Shown here: piece after piece, positions 35,801 through 50,800 of the stretch | Position numbering within the stretch: the first letter of the stretch is position 1 | How the letters are laid out: each line of letters starts with the position of its first letter | DNA from: Schistocephalus solidus | Taxonomy: Eukaryota; Platyhelminthes; Cestoda; Diphyllobothriidea; Diphyllobothriidae | Assembly: GCA_017591395.1 (NCBI GenBank) | Contig: WEDG01005047.1 | Location: 1-64,000 of the forward strand | DNA: 64,000 nucleotides | Direction of reading: 5' to 3' | Notes under the pieces: model-generated | Databases searched by the model: none | The model's input: the letters and a program-made list of their open reading frames with translations, nothing else | What the model was told of the DNA's origin: nothing | Translations under genes and position numbers: made by a program

Positions 35801-38800
35801 AAAATATCGTAGGTCCGGATGCCGGCACTTTGACATGGCAATTTTTAACTGACATTACGTACCACCTTGCGGTCAGGGACTTAAAGCTAAGCACTAGGGC
35901 TAAAATGCTAGTCTAGCCAGCTGCTTGGGAGCCGCTTTTGCTTAAAATTGCCACAAAACATCGTTGAAAACGTGTTGGATGAAAGTATTGTGGTCCGCAC
36001 TACGGCCACCACTACGCAGTCGAGAACAGATGATAGGAAGTGGGGGACTGGATTGTACGAATATTTTTTCATCCTGTTACTTACAGTCTGGCGGCGTATA
36101 TGCTTGAGAAATAATCATGGATGTTTGCTACCGTTCTAAGGCCTGAATCGCCGGCTTGGGCTATGGAGGACCTAGATCGACAAAGCCATCTCACACTTCA
36201 ACTTTTATTGCAGAAGCCCTCTTGACTCCTGCAGTAGATTCAGCGTGGTGAGTGTCCGCTCGCAACAGTAAAACCGTGCCCTGGTTGTGTGGAAATTGGC
36301 CTGGGACCAGCTGGCTTGCTTACGATGAAGGGGTCACCCCACAAATATCTCTGTTGTTCCAGTTCCACACAGAGTCACTGAAACTAGATGAAATACTTTC
36401 TCAGTATGATCTGCCGATTTATGCTGGATTACCGAACTGGGCCAAGTGGATCATCAAGCAAAACATAGTGGGTCGCTTTGGACTTGGGTTTCGATATGAA
36501 CTTGGTAGGCGAATTGACGTGAATTTTCGCATTCCAGGTGTATGCATAAGTAGGAAAGAAGTCTGCTCGATTGCCAAAGTCATGTCTTTATTCACCTGAG
36601 TTTTCGAACTCTTACTGGAGTCCATCATGAGAGATGAAGGTGGCAACAAAGCAAGCGACAGTTATAAGGGGTAGAGGGTAATCAAACATTATTAACGTCA
36701 GTCCCGCGTGGCTGCGAAGGGCTCTGTTTGCCGCTGTCAGGGCTATATATCGATTGACTCCGTTCTCGTTGGAAACCCCGGCTTCAGTCGATACGCCCCA
36801 GGGCCATGAAATTCAAGAGCAGATTAAATCCCCGTGAGCAGTCAGATGTAGGTTACCGCATCCAGTGCCTAAACTGTCCTTGTTCCTACACAAGTCATAA
36901 TGGATGCATGCCTGGATCACACATACACGAACATACGCTGGCCGTGAGACGGTATAATGGATTATGAAAAGTGGCCACTCATATCCCCGAAACAGGTCAG
37001 GAGTTTAGCTTTGCAGCCATGACGATGGCCGACCAATGAGAGATAAAAAACTCAGACGTATTAAGAAATGATTCCGAAGATCGAACAGCTTTTATCTTCT
37101 TCTTCTTTCTCCTTTCCTTTTTGGTGCAAGCATGTTCATCTTTTCACCATTTCGATACTTTCATGAGGAGCGTGCACCCAGTTGGACTGCGAGACCGCAA
37201 TCAATTGCAGGCTTAATGCCCGCACTTTCCCAAACATGATGCGCCGTCGTACATTTTCGGCCCTGCGATTGGCTAAGCTTTGAACCGCAGGCGTTTTGCC
37301 TATTCTTTGTTATTTGCCGCTGAAAATGCGTTATTACCTCCTGTGGGTGAAGCACTTTCCATTGGTTCATTCACCGCAAGTGCGCAGATTCGAGCTTGTC
37401 TGCCAGACAACCTCCAGGCTAAACGATACGTCCATTGGTGCGTGAGGGCAAACATGGATTTTGTCATCGTTTGTTTCAGCGAACCTGCACGTGAATGTCT
37501 GACCAGAAGGGATGTTGATACCCAAAAGCTGTACATTGGGGTTATTATCACGAGGACGTGAACTGTAAGGGTGAACTATACAACTACATCGGTGGAATAC
37601 GGTTAACTACAATCGAACCAATGCTTCCGAGATGATTTACGAGAAGTGCTAGACCAGAATGGGCATATCCGCTATGGGCAAATCGATGGTGAAGGTATGA
37701 AACTACACCTCAGGATCCCATCGAAAATTTGAGTGAGATTTCTCAGGATTTCCGGTCCGCTTCTCAGTAGGACTTGGTAAGAACAAATAGATGCAGACTG
37801 CATCCTGCCCCACCGATAAGGAATGTCTCCACAAGACGATTTGTTTATTGTATAAACTCATTTTGCCCCTACAAACCTCGTCAAAGTAGTGGAAGGACTA
37901 CCGCCGTTTTTTAAAGGACGCTCTTGATTTCGATTATACCAACTACTCTAAGTTATCGTCCGTTGTTGAGGTCATCTACTTAGAAACTTGTAGAACAAGA
38001 TATCCCACGACTGTTGTCTTTCGCAATTGTTTGTATCAAGCTTAACTGCATTTGGATCCACACTTGGGAAACACACGTCCTACAGTCTAGTTCAAATGTT
38101 CTGTCATTTCACTAAACTAATGAAGCTTCACACATCACAAACACATCAGAAGCTGCCGAGGAATAATTCCTCTTAACTTCTTATTAAGAGTATTCCTGCT
38201 CACCATCTTTATAAATTGTTTTCTTTTTACTGCGAACTACAACCGAGAAAGACCAAGTACTGCCATCGAGAAGTCTTGGTTGTTTAGGTAGATATTCCGC
38301 CCTTCATCGTGACTCGAAGCACTTTTCCGATATCAGTTGTTTACTTTCCCGCTTTGCACATTCTTGCGGTCCATTTTACTTTGTGTATTGGGCTTCTCTA
38401 TCGTTCTTCATGCTGCCTTACACTATGCTCCAGCACTTTGGTGACCTAAGTAGGCCTTCACTCACCAACTGAGGTCGAAAGTTCGGGCAAACGGAAGAAT
38501 GCGAGTTTCTTAATTTCATCAACACACATAAGGTCATTTTTTCGCACCGAGTGAATGAACTATAGTAGCAGTAAAGTGCTGGTTTTTTAGATTTCGGATT
38601 CACAGTATGTTAATGGAGTAGCATATGCTGGTGCATATCCCAAAGGCCTGTAAATATTTTTGTTCGAAACGATGCTGATGACATTAGGTTTTGCTCCTTC
38701 GGACATTCTGTTAGTCTGTCATGTAAGCTAACAAAGGAGTTAATCTAATCGAAAGCTTTGCCTGAAAGTTCCCCCAAAAGGAATTCGGGCGCTGGGTCCA

Positions 38801-41800
38801 AGATATGCTTGCAGACGTGGAGGAACTCCAACGGAACTTTGTTATCGACTTAGGGTCAAATCAAAAACCAAGGCTTGCCACTATTAAGGCATCCCGCTCA
38901 TGCATATTCGCACCTGACCCGGTCCACTGTTTGAAAGCGTTAAATTGTTCCTATCCACAAAGGTTTTCTTCCCTCATTATCTGAGGCACCTTTTACCTGT
39001 CACAAGACATTTAAAGTCGTCGATTCGAAGACTGCCAGCTGGCGGAATAAATCGGTCTTTCTGAGTGGATTTCATATAGCAATGACTCCTGAATCTGAAC
39101 CCACATGAAAGCTCTTTTCAATTCAAGCTCTGAGTTATTTCTAGTTTCTGGTTCCTGTTTGTGTGTATACGTGCAATTTTCCGGGGTGTATAGATGTCCA
39201 GTTAGGGGTTTCGTCACGAAGGTTACAGTAGGTCACATCTTTTGCCTCGTGCCTTTGGTGACTGCGCCTAACATCCCTGAACTGCCTCCCAACGCTCAAA
39301 CTTGGCTCCCCGAAGCTAGGTTCTGCCTAGATGCTACACCCTGGTCACCACCTCAACCGGTGTTGCGTGTGTCCGCACACCCAGTACTTCTGTTCCCCTT
39401 CCTTCACTCTCCCACACCCAAGAAGTCCTACTGAAAAGATGGTATGTATTACCGTAAACGGCCCTGTCCAACTCAGGCCTCTCTTCTACTTAAGAAGAAG
39501 TGGAGATCGGGTATGTCCAAATTGTCCTACTTAGGGACAGCACTGTTTACCTCCTCACAGAGGACAGGCCAGAAAAGACGCTCTAAACAAATGCTGGGAT
39601 CGCATAATCAGCACGCTAACCCTAGCTCGCGGATCTAACAATCACGGTACAGTAACCATACCCACCACAACTCCTTTCCCCACCCCTGCCGTACCCTACG
39701 GGCTGCTCGGCTGTGTCTGCTCACACCAGCAGCCTGGAATGTTCGTTCAAATTTTAGAAAATCCGAGCAGCAGCCAACTGGAAAGGAGGAGAGTGCTAGT
39801 CGCTCGAGAACTTTCGCCCTTCAAGGTGGACATTGCTGCTGTCATTTAACAGCGTCTGCCGGTAGAGGTGGCTGCCGGCCATACCTTTTTTGTAGCAACA
39901 GCCCAGAGGCAGGGTGAAGCGATGCCAAAGTTTGCCTTCGCCATCCCGAACAACATCGTGAGATGACTGTTCCATCAGTCGCAGAGCTTCAACGACCAAT
40001 TGATGAGCCTGCGCCTGCCTCTTCGGAGATCAAAATTTACCACCACCACCAGCATCAGCGCCTTCGCCTCCTCTCCGTAATGACCAGTTCACATGGGAAG
40101 AGGAACAAATTCTTGGAGGACCTGAACGCCCTCCTGGCACCCGTGCCGAATGCGGACAAACTTTGTGTCCTTGCGACTTCAGTGCCTGCGTCGAGATAGA
40201 TCGCGCTGCCTGGGAGGCAGCGCTCTGTCCCCATAGTCTGAACGACTGCAACGACACCGAATTCCTTCTTCTGCGGACCTGCACCGAACCCCGCTTTCTA
40301 CTAGCCAATACCTTGCACCTTTTGACGCGGAAGAAGGAAGCATGGCTCCGTCCCTGCTGGAACGCGCTCTCTTCCGGCGGCGAGATCGACAGAACGTGCT
40401 TATGATCAAGGGGATCTGCAACGCTCATGGCTGGACGGATCGCCACCTCATGATCTCTAGATGAGGCTTTGAGTGCAAACCCGCAGGAGGCCATAAGTTA
40501 AGCGACCACCAGACAAGGAAAATACCGTTCCGTTGAATTTTTCTGCCCACCGCGTTATTTTTAGCAGTAAATTGGCTCAGAGGTGGAAAGAAGTGCAGAC
40601 TGCGGCCGATACTGCCACCGTGGGTATACGGTGGTGTCAACTGCGGGAAGTCATCCAATCCACCACCCTTGATGACCTCAGATGCGCACGGTGTCACAAC
40701 CCGGACTGTGTTGGAAACAACTATGCTGACATCAGCAACCTGCTCGCCGAGAAGAAAAGACCTCAATGAACTACGCGAACCATCGACATGACACTAACAA
40801 AGCCACCGCCTTGTTAATTAACGGCTGCGGGAGGTGCAGGACGCCTGAATTGTTAGCAAAACCAATGAAATACAAACCTACGTGGACCGAAACGAAGAGC
40901 AGAACTTCTTCTATAAAGGCCATCTAGTCCCCTAAATCAAGGGCACCAGCTCAGCTCGGATTGAACAATACTTCTGATGGGGAAATCACAACTCCTGAAT
41001 CGCTGGGTTGAGAACTTGAAAGGTGTATTGAACCATCCATCCACAATCTCTGACACTGCTATCGACCGGTTTCCCCAGGAGAAACGAACAATGGCCTGGA
41101 TTTCTCGCCTTCCCTACTGGAAACCATCCGAGCCGTGCAATAATATTCCAGCGGGAAAGCATCAGGATCTGACGCAATACCGGCCGCAGTTTACAAGCGC
41201 GGAGGCCCCCGGCTGATGAAGGAACTTGCAGTGATATTTCAGGAGATATGGCGCCAGGGACAAGTTCCTCAGAAGTTCAATGACGTGAGCATCGTCCATA
41301 TCTACACGCGGAAAGGGACCCCACAGCTTTGTGATAACAACAAAGACATATCTCTGCTCAAGATCGCTGGAGAGCTCTTTGTTTACAATCTTCTTAATCT
41401 TCATAGTGACCGCCAAGAACAGGGACATCTACCAGAACGACCCGGAGCAATCGAAATGATCCTCTCTGCCCGGTGATAATGCGCGTAACTGACAACGGGA
41501 CAGTCTCCGATGCATTCGCAGTGAACAACTGAGTGAAGCAGAGCTACGCACTGACTCCTTCCCTCTTCGGTCTCATATGCTCAGCCATACTGATGAACGC
41601 CTACGCATCGTCTACAGGACTGACAGGCATCTTCTCAATTGCCGGAGCATGCAGACCCCAACGCCTGTGTCGTGACTGCATTATACGACCTGCTCTTCGT
41701 GAACGACTGCGCACTCAGACCCGCAACGCAAGAGGATATATAAAGGTGCGTGGACATCTTCGCCGCCAGCTGCGGCAATGTAGGCGTAACAATCAACACG

Positions 41801-44800
41801 GACAAAACCGTGGTCCTGCACCAAACCGTCACCCAACATATCCCTCAAATCATTGTCACCTGCACTCAATTTAAAACGGGGGATAATTTCGCCTATCTAG
41901 GCAGCATACTCTCCTGCACCGCGAGAATAGATGAAGAGGTTGCGCATCAGATCTCCAAAGTCAGCTAGGTCTTCGGCCGACTGCAAGCCTCCGTGTGGAA
42001 TCGCCAAGCCCTTCATCTGCACACCAAGCTTAAGATATACAAGGCCATCGTTTTGAAAAAAAAACTCCTGTGTGGAGCGGAATCCTGAACCGCATACTCC
42101 AACCAGACCAATAACCTCAATCATATCCAGCTCAATTGTCTCCGCAGAATAATTAAGCTAGGATGGCAAGGAAGGATTCCAAACACGAAAGTTCTTGAGC
42201 GGACTGGAATCCTCAGCATCCGGGGCATGCTGAGACAAGTTCAACTGCGATGGAGCAGTCACCTGGTGATGATGAATGTCAAACAATTTCCTAAAATTCT
42301 CTTCTGTGGAGATGTATCCACGGGAACTCGCCGACATGGAGAAAAATCATGGCACTATAAGGACACCTTAACGAACTCTCTGAAGCGCTTCCCAATCAAC
42401 CCAGAGACCTGACAGGAAGTCACCCAGCACAAAACCTGTTTGAAGGAGAGCAATGAAGACTGTAGTACCAACCAAGCAAACCGACTCTCTGTACTCAATG
42501 CAGCAACAGCTGGATAACCTCAAGTCTTGCATTCACAAACGCCCCTTTCGTTACCCCTATCTCAACCCCCGCGGTGTCCATGGCAATGACCACCCTCACC
42601 AGCGGTAACAACATTCGTGAAACCTTGTCGTCATCTATCTCCGTCATCTCCATCATCTCTGGCACAACCACCACGCTTGCCACTACCACTACTGATAACC
42701 TCGCCTTGGAGGCCATTTAAACTACTATCCTCGCCACCACCAGCACCACCACCACCACCACCACCATCATCCTCCTCCTCATCATCGTCACCAACAATGG
42801 GGTCTCGGTCCCAGAATATTCTCATTGCGGACGCACATTTACCTCTCGTAGCAGCTTGGTTGGTCACTTACGAATACAGCGGACAGTGACAGGTCAACTA
42901 GTACCAGGAGCACCAGCATGCACTTAATTACCGCATGGGTCCATTAGGCCATATGTGCCTCCATGGAGAGAATTGATAGAACTGCCTGTCATATCGCCTT
43001 ACCACATCTCTCCTCACCAGCAACGATTTTACACATAATCTCACCCAATATTACACTCTGGAGGAACGTAATTGGCACCTCGCCATGTGGCTCCTCTACC
43101 ACATATGTGATCCGAGCCTGAGACTATCACAGGTCGCTGAAAGCCGTGGCTTGGAAGGTTTCCAACTGACATCGCTCTCAGCCCACTGTGTGCTTGTGTG
43201 AAATAAAGAACTGGTGGAATGAAAGTCCGACTGCAATGGCTCCTTTTACTGTGGCTTCTATGGCACTCTGTGGCCACAGGAGCCATTTTGGGGGCACGCT
43301 GAGGGGTAGACGCGTTGGTCCAACACCGGGGCTGAAAAAGAAAACGGCAGGTGCTTTCGGAGATGTGCATCCCCTACGAACTGCCGCACGCCTAGGTGCG
43401 AGTTCCGGCCACGCCATCCACCTGCACCCTCTCTCGCCTCCGGCCTTCTTGACTTGGTCATGACACCGGGCCCAAGTAGGGCGGGGAAGGGAAGAGGGTG
43501 CGGTTAATGTACTGCGAGTTTGCTACCACGATCAACTAAACCAAGCGCGAGTTGCCGTCCCTGCGCCACTATGCTCTGGGGATAGGATGGACCTTGTCAA
43601 AATCGGCAATCAAATGGTAAGCGAAGCCATGACGATGCTGCTCTTGCTCATGCTTCATTTGCGCCGCGCAGGTGAGCCTCATAGTTTCCAAAGAATGGGG
43701 TCAGCTGACGGTTTCGCTGCGTCGAGGTTTGTCATCATCGAACTTTTGAAATCAAGCGGTTTTCGTGCACGCCCTTAGGCCCAGCGCAGTCGCATTCTCA
43801 CGTGCGTGAACATGGTCCTCGACGTCGCCTTTTTCGTTATCATCCGTATTGAGCGTGTGGGCGTAGAGAACAACCTATGCACTTTAGTTATTTTGCAGGT
43901 TAGCCGTATACAGCGTTTTAGGAAAAAACCTCCAGTCTCAAACCATGAGCACTTTGTTCAACATGGGATGTCACTTGAGCGCGATACCACAGCCTCTGGA
44001 GTTTTCCTACACTACACTATAATAGATGTGGTTGACTATGTCTAACCAAGATACACTTATAGACCCAAAAGGTGTATGATAGCATTACCTTAGCTGGAGC
44101 GGGTAAACATCGTCAGTACTTGTCTGCCTAGGACCTTGATACTGCGCACATTCCTCTAGGTAACATGGGTTTCCCCTCTTTGACGAACAGTGCCAGCACA
44201 CATGCCCCACACTCGGTCCATGCGTGAAGGTTAGGGCGCGTTGGTTTCAGCAGACGTCATAGCATGATTAACATCGAGGAATTTATGTTTCTTTATGGAG
44301 ATCTGATAGATTTCTTGAAGACCATGTCCGTGGCCATGCCATTTGATCCTAAAGTGTAAGATGTCGGTGGCGGGTGGAACCATATTGGATTACAGACACG
44401 TAGTTTGCCGGTTTTTATCTGCTACCATTTTATGGGTAATGGACCTAGCTTACCGGGTTACTTCCATGCGGAAATGATACCCCGAGAATATCCTGTCACA
44501 AATTTTTCGTTAGAATTTTGAGTCAGCCTGTGTCGGTTCAAATACCTACCAAGGACCGTCCTCTCCGAGGAGCCACGGCGATTGGTGTGTTCCAAGTTGG
44601 TTCGCCCATGTTAATAAGAGCTTGAAGTGACACGAGAGAGTGCGGGTGATCAAGCTAGAATTCAGTGCTTAATTGACAGATTATAAACTGCAGGTAACGC
44701 TTTAACCTACCACAAACAGACTAATTGTGTTTCCCCAAGACTGAGGGGTAAGTTGCATTTACTCATTCATCATAAAACCCCTATGGCATATGGGCGCCAG

Positions 44801-47800
44801 ACCTATCTTTTAAACCTAGGTCATATGCAACTCTTACCATCACTCGTGTGATCCGTGTAAATTTTAAGTTTTCCTCTCCCTTCTCTAGTCGCCTTGACTT
44901 TGTCTTAATATGGGGACATTGACATTGTGGGATCGATGCAGAATTTATTTCTATTCGTAAAAACTCGTTCACTAGGCAGTTATGACTAGGTCCTTATCGC
45001 TTGCGGCGAACGATATGCCCCAACTACACAATTACATTCCTTTTAAAGGGAGCGGAACAATCATTCAGAGTGCAATAAACAGCTGACAGTAGCGTCTAAG
45101 ATCTAACAACAAAGGAATAAGCACAGTTATATGCCTTCTCAGCTTGGTTAGTTTAAAACTCCGTCCGATTGTGAAGGGATGTGAGTACGCGGCTAGTCAC
45201 TGTCATTTAATGCAACGAGAATGGATAATGCCTCAACAAAAACCACACCGGCGTAGAAAAGGCGCTGTAGTTACCTTACTGTTTGTGAGGGGGCAAAAAA
45301 ACAAGTTTTATGGCTACAAAAGAGGCATATTTCATTACAAAACACGTGATAATGGAGTTTTGGGTGGAATTACAATAGAGGACCCCGATGAGAACATTGC
45401 AAGCAAGGCTAACTGTCCTACGGGAGCCATGGTAAAAGGGGTTTTATGGGTAGGGTAGAACGAAGAGGTAAAAAAATCTGGAAAAGCAAACGAAGAAGGG
45501 AGGGCAACTAACAATCTAGTCACCCAAGCTAAATGGGTTTATTGAAACCCGTGGGATTTAAGGGAGATGGAAAGGCTGTCACTTGGAAATCGGCCTCTCG
45601 GAGCGGTATCAGGAAAAGCAAGGCTGAACGGGCGTCAAACGTGTGAAAAGGAAATCAGGGACTGGTAATCCAGAGCTATTGTTCTCAAAGGGTTTGGCGA
45701 TTGTGCTTCCAACGAGTTTTACTATTTCAAGAGCTCGGTAGAACTGAGAAAGTTGTAGGTCAAAACAGTTGGTCTCTTCTAAGTACTTTTAAAAACTGGA
45801 TATTTGTTTTTTTATGAAACCCGTATATACACCTTCTAGCATTGAATGTTAAGGTTTCAGGACAGGCTAACACAGCCTGTCAGTAACTTATTTATTTCTT
45901 ACCGAGCCGCTGCACACCCTTCGCGTGGTTTCATTTTATATTTCGAAAGAATGACAAACACTCTTCCCGCAGAACTTTACTGGATGCTAATCTGAAAAAA
46001 AGTTTAATGGCATCCCATATGTTCGAGTTATCCTTATGAATAGCAAGATACCTATCGAATCACTTTTTAAAACCAACAGAACACCCACCTTAATTCTAAC
46101 TTAACTTTCTGTTATCATATTTATTTTTGCAACCAAAGCAATCTGTGCTCATAAATATAAATGAGAAGGTTTAATGATTTTGCGTCATGATGCAGGACTG
46201 TAAGAGGTACCGGTATGCTTCCATTTTGACGGTTAAGATTCTGATATAATCAGGCATCAGTTATATTCTTTAGCCTGGTTGTACGAAGCGTAAGAGGCAG
46301 TTAAAATTTACTGAATTAGAAAATTTCGAACTTTGTGTGTAAGCTACCTGATTCCTTTATGTTGACCACACGCATAATTTCTTCCTTCGTTTGTAAACTA
46401 CACGAAGGTGATGTGCTTTAATTTTGGTAGTGCGCTTTTTAAAACCTATTATTTAAATTAATTCTGGCTGCTAAACTTATCGTTAAATGGTTTTAAATAA
46501 AAAAATTGTTTGAAAAACCTGTGCTAAACTTTTTGTTAATAAAAAGGCATCATATTTAGAAAACTCACTACACTCGCTCATGAAATAAGCAGAGGATAAA
46601 GATCGTTTATGTGCGTCCCAGCACGACAGGCAACTAGGAACTTCCCGTTTCTCAGGTGGGTTGCGTTAATTTCTGGAGAGCTTAGCGTTAGAGATAAAGG
46701 TTAGGATTAGGGTTCAGTGTAGGATCAGTGTTGAATATAGGGCTAGGACACGGAATTTAACACTCTCCTTGAAATTTAACGCAATGCCGACTGTATTATT
46801 GGGGGTGTTCTATTTAACTCTTCGTTGGGGAGACGGAATTCAACCCATTCAAACCACCAAGAAGAGAAGCCATACTTTTACCCGGTTTTCGGAAATGGAC
46901 CGTTTTCTTTTCCTTGCTTACACCTTTCTGCGGTCGTTCTGCACTCATAGTTTACTGAATCCGCGCCTACCGGGGCTGCGTCTTCAGGCAGTGCAGCCAT
47001 TCTCACTTGGCTCGTAGTCAGTGAGGCATATGCCTATCCGAACACTGACTGCGCTGTTTGTGCCCGCATTTACTCTGCGCTCTTTTCTACACAGTTTTCT
47101 TGCAAGATAGCTGTCTTTTTGCAGTCACTATAAAGGGCTGTGAAAATTTCAAAGCCAAAAGGAACTGTAATGGCCATTCTTACGGTAACTCAAGCCGCCG
47201 TAGAGCTGACACACCAACACGTTTTAGATAGTCATCGAGTGTTTAGGGCAAAAATTCCTATTTCGTCCTAATATCGAGACGGACCAGCGAACTTCACGGT
47301 AAGGATTACTGATACGGCCTCGTAAATAGAAAATGGGAGTAGGAACGTCTCGTTCAAGTAATAAAGTTGACACTGTACATAATTCTAGGATGGGTAAATA
47401 CGCTTGTGTCTAAACCCTTAGCTTAACACTTATCCTACCTGAAACCCTTACACTACACCTAATGCTTACCCTAGCCGTGGGCTTTTGAAATTCAGTCGCC
47501 ATTTTTTTCGGTCTCAATTCGAATGGGAATTCCCTCATATATGCAGTTGGCCTATTTAGTTCACTATATATTAATTTTACCCCCTCGTTGTTTATTTGAA
47601 CTACAATAATGGGGTCATCCATGGACTGCGTTAGCATCATTTTCGAGGAAGTTGAATCTGGCTTACGTTTTACGAAAAATTCACTGAAGATTGGCCCCGA
47701 TGTTGACAGTTTGTCATCTTCCGGTGCTGAAAGTTTGGACTGATACTTTCCCAATAAAGTGTCAATCTCTCTCACTCTAAACGCAACCTTCACCTACCTT

Positions 47801-50800
47801 GAAACTAATGTCCACGTTAAACTTCAATCTCATCCGTAACTTAACCCTTACGCTTACCAACAACAAAATCATACTTTCCCTCGAATAAGTATTCAATTCT
47901 CCCTTATCTTTTATTGTACCTATATTACTAGCGAGGCCAATGTTTTGTAACCCCTGAGACCCAGATCTACGATCCGCCTGGTTGAAGCCCAACGCATTAA
48001 ACACTGAGTAACGGGATCGTTGTCCAGTTGTTTTCGAGCAGGTACTCACCGATCGCGTTACGGGACATGCTCGTCACGTTTTTACTTAGGGCTCAATCAA
48101 CAGCCCCGACAGCAGGACAGTAAACCCGTAGGTCAATAATTAGGGCGTTGAATTTCCACCTAACAGACCGTGGTTTCCAGCTTCAGAGGTTCCAAAACCC
48201 GAGGTTGCCTATGGCTGGCTCATGATGGCTGATAAACCAGAAATTATTATTCAAGTCTCCCTTGTCTTTATTCTACCTATATCACTAGCGATTGTGTGGC
48301 TGCTGGCAGTGCTGTTACTTGAGCCGCAAGTGTCAAAAGGATGCGTCTATCTTGTAATACGATTGTTGCTTGCCCCCCTTAGCGATTTTTGACCTGCACA
48401 CAGAGCTATTAAAACAAACGTGCACCAAGTTGTGTTCAATGACACAGGAAGTCAATATCTGAAATGTCCTTTGAGGAAAATTCGAAAAGTAGCTACTGAA
48501 AGTCTGCGTTGACTTGCAATGACAAGAAAAAGTGGGGGAAGTTTATGTCTATCAACGCAGTAATGGAAAAGGTCTTCGGTTGAACGCGGGAATAGTTCCC
48601 CGGTATGCCAGGTGCCATGTGTAAAATTTCAGGAACGTACATATTCCCTTATCCTTACTCTTAACCGAACATCAACCTCAACCCTAACTCCTCTTGCCAT
48701 TTTAAGCAAAGCTAGCTGTAACAGGTGAGTGCAAGTATTCCCACATCCATCAGGTTTTTAAAAGTATCCTGCTATTTCCGGATTTGCACCAACTTCGTGC
48801 AGTTTGCATGGCGGACTACAATTGAACTTCTTGCCCTTTGAAGCCATTTGCCCAGGTCTGACTGTGTGTGGGGGGTTGATTTAGTTTTGAGAGCGAAAGA
48901 GAGAGTTATGCTTTATTTTGAAAGCGTAATTCCAAAATTGTCAGCAAAAAAGACCTTCATTCACGATAAATAATATTGCATGCACAAGCTACCTAATACC
49001 GGAAGATCACAAGCGAATGGTTGAAGACTGCAACTACCGAAATCATGAAGAATTTTGCTTTAATTACTTGCAAAATGAAGATAAAATTGAACTTCCTTCA
49101 AAACGGTGCCAGCGTCATGCGCTGATGACCTCATTGTTGTAGTTCAAAAAACAAGTGGGGTTAATAATCGGCAAATAATGGGTGACATAGGCCACCCGAT
49201 TTACATATAAGAAAATTTGCATGAGAATGCAGAGCAGAAAAAATGGTGCAATTTCAAACGCCCGCTGAATTTTGAAATTTTGCACAAAGACACCTGCTTT
49301 TTAGGCAGCTCCTATTGGCATGTCCTTTTTAGGTGGCCATATAAATCACCCTACGAACGACAACCCCCAAGGGGCAGCGAGAAACTTCTTTAATTCGTCC
49401 TTGTTAGCAGTCATGCTTTATTAGAATTTGTGCTGGTAACCATTACTCTTCCCCTCCCCACTTTTGTCCTTTCTTTCGTTCTTATTATGGTGCAGATCAG
49501 CAGTCCTGACTTTTGGAGGATTTTCCTAATAAATTGTCATTTATCCCGCATAACAAAAAGAATCCCGACAATGCCTGAGAAGTACGGTAATTGGATAACT
49601 TATACGGTTTAAATATATAACTGTCCGTTGTAAACATCTGCATGTACTCTTCTTGTTCTGCATCTAATTATCAACCCTGATCTCTCAATTTTGCTTTTTA
49701 CCACCAATTGCTGAGATAGCCCAATTATTATGAAAAACATGTATCTGAAAGGTGGCTTTAATGAGCAGTTGGCCCGCTACTCCTCCAGCATGATGGAGCA
49801 CAGCGTACATGTCATTCAGACACTTTTATTTGGATCTATTTTCGACAGAAGACATGTACTCAGATGGTTTCTAAAAACAATTCTTCGGATTGAGGTGTTT
49901 TTTTGAGCCTGCTCTGACCATCCCGAAGGAAGCCTTTGTCTTTGGTGGACTTGCCTGTTTTCTTTTGATCTGGAAAAAAACTGAAGTAAATTAATTGAAA
50001 ACATTTCTAAAAAGGCTGTCGCGCTTAAGTCGGATTTCCCCATATAACCGTAACAACACTTGCTGTCTTTCACATATCGTCAATCAGGCAACGTGTAAAG
50101 TTCCTTTGTGGTCAGCGAAATTGCGTAAATATCTTTTTTACTTATGAACCTATTAGTCTTCCCGCTGCACGGAGAAACAATAAATTCAATTGGTTACCTT
50201 TAATTTTTCAAAGTCCCGTGTTTTTCATTAATAAATTATTATTAATTGCTGTTCTTTGCACCCGAAAAATGCATACTCATGTTATCTTAAAATTTAGCAT
50301 ATGAAAATTCTGATGTAAATTTCATTCTTTTTATAAACGCTGAAACATTGATATCGGACGCAGACTTTATTCATGCACTTGCTTCTTGGTAACCAAAGAT
50401 GAAGAGTTAGGTTCTTATTACTTGTTGCGCCTGTCAGGACCTTAGAAAGTAAATGAGCATGGTTTAGTGTCTTATGAAGTTGGCGTCCTTCAATAGGGTA
50501 TGATTTCGTGACAATAGTAGGTTACGGTTTTCTATTACGACCCTAATTTGGGCTGTTCCCGGCGGTTAAATTGCGATATAAAGTCAATAGGTGAGAACTG
50601 TTTTCGGCAAGTCAAAGAGCAACTGCTCTGGAAATTTTATGTCTTTTATTTTCGTCTACCAACCATGCCACTTTCCCGCACCAATATTTCGCAATTTTAA
50701 CTCGTATACAAGCTGCCGTTAAACGAGGCGTCTTACCAGCTGGGCCCCTGTTTCATATTAGTTATTGTTGAAAAAGAACTCTAACCTAAATTAAGATACG

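Larger units (their letters stand above)
39200..43600 (+). mobile_element. Zinc-finger LINE, decayed third copy (copy 3)
   Basis: Leader at 39240-39440 (CCCGAAGCTAGGTTCTGCCT block), endonuclease 39730-40500, RT about 40850-41700, post-RT 41740-42430, a finger near 42810-42880 preceded by a CCA/CAT-rich stretch, and tail 43100-43600. Much more decayed than copies 1 and 2. Same orientation as SLC26, inside its intron 5. Confidence 0.8.

Noticed and set aside
45144..45458. 104-residue basic ORF that faintly recalls a ribosomal protein
   Set aside because: No ribosomal family aligned over more than a few residues. Length is within chance for this window.
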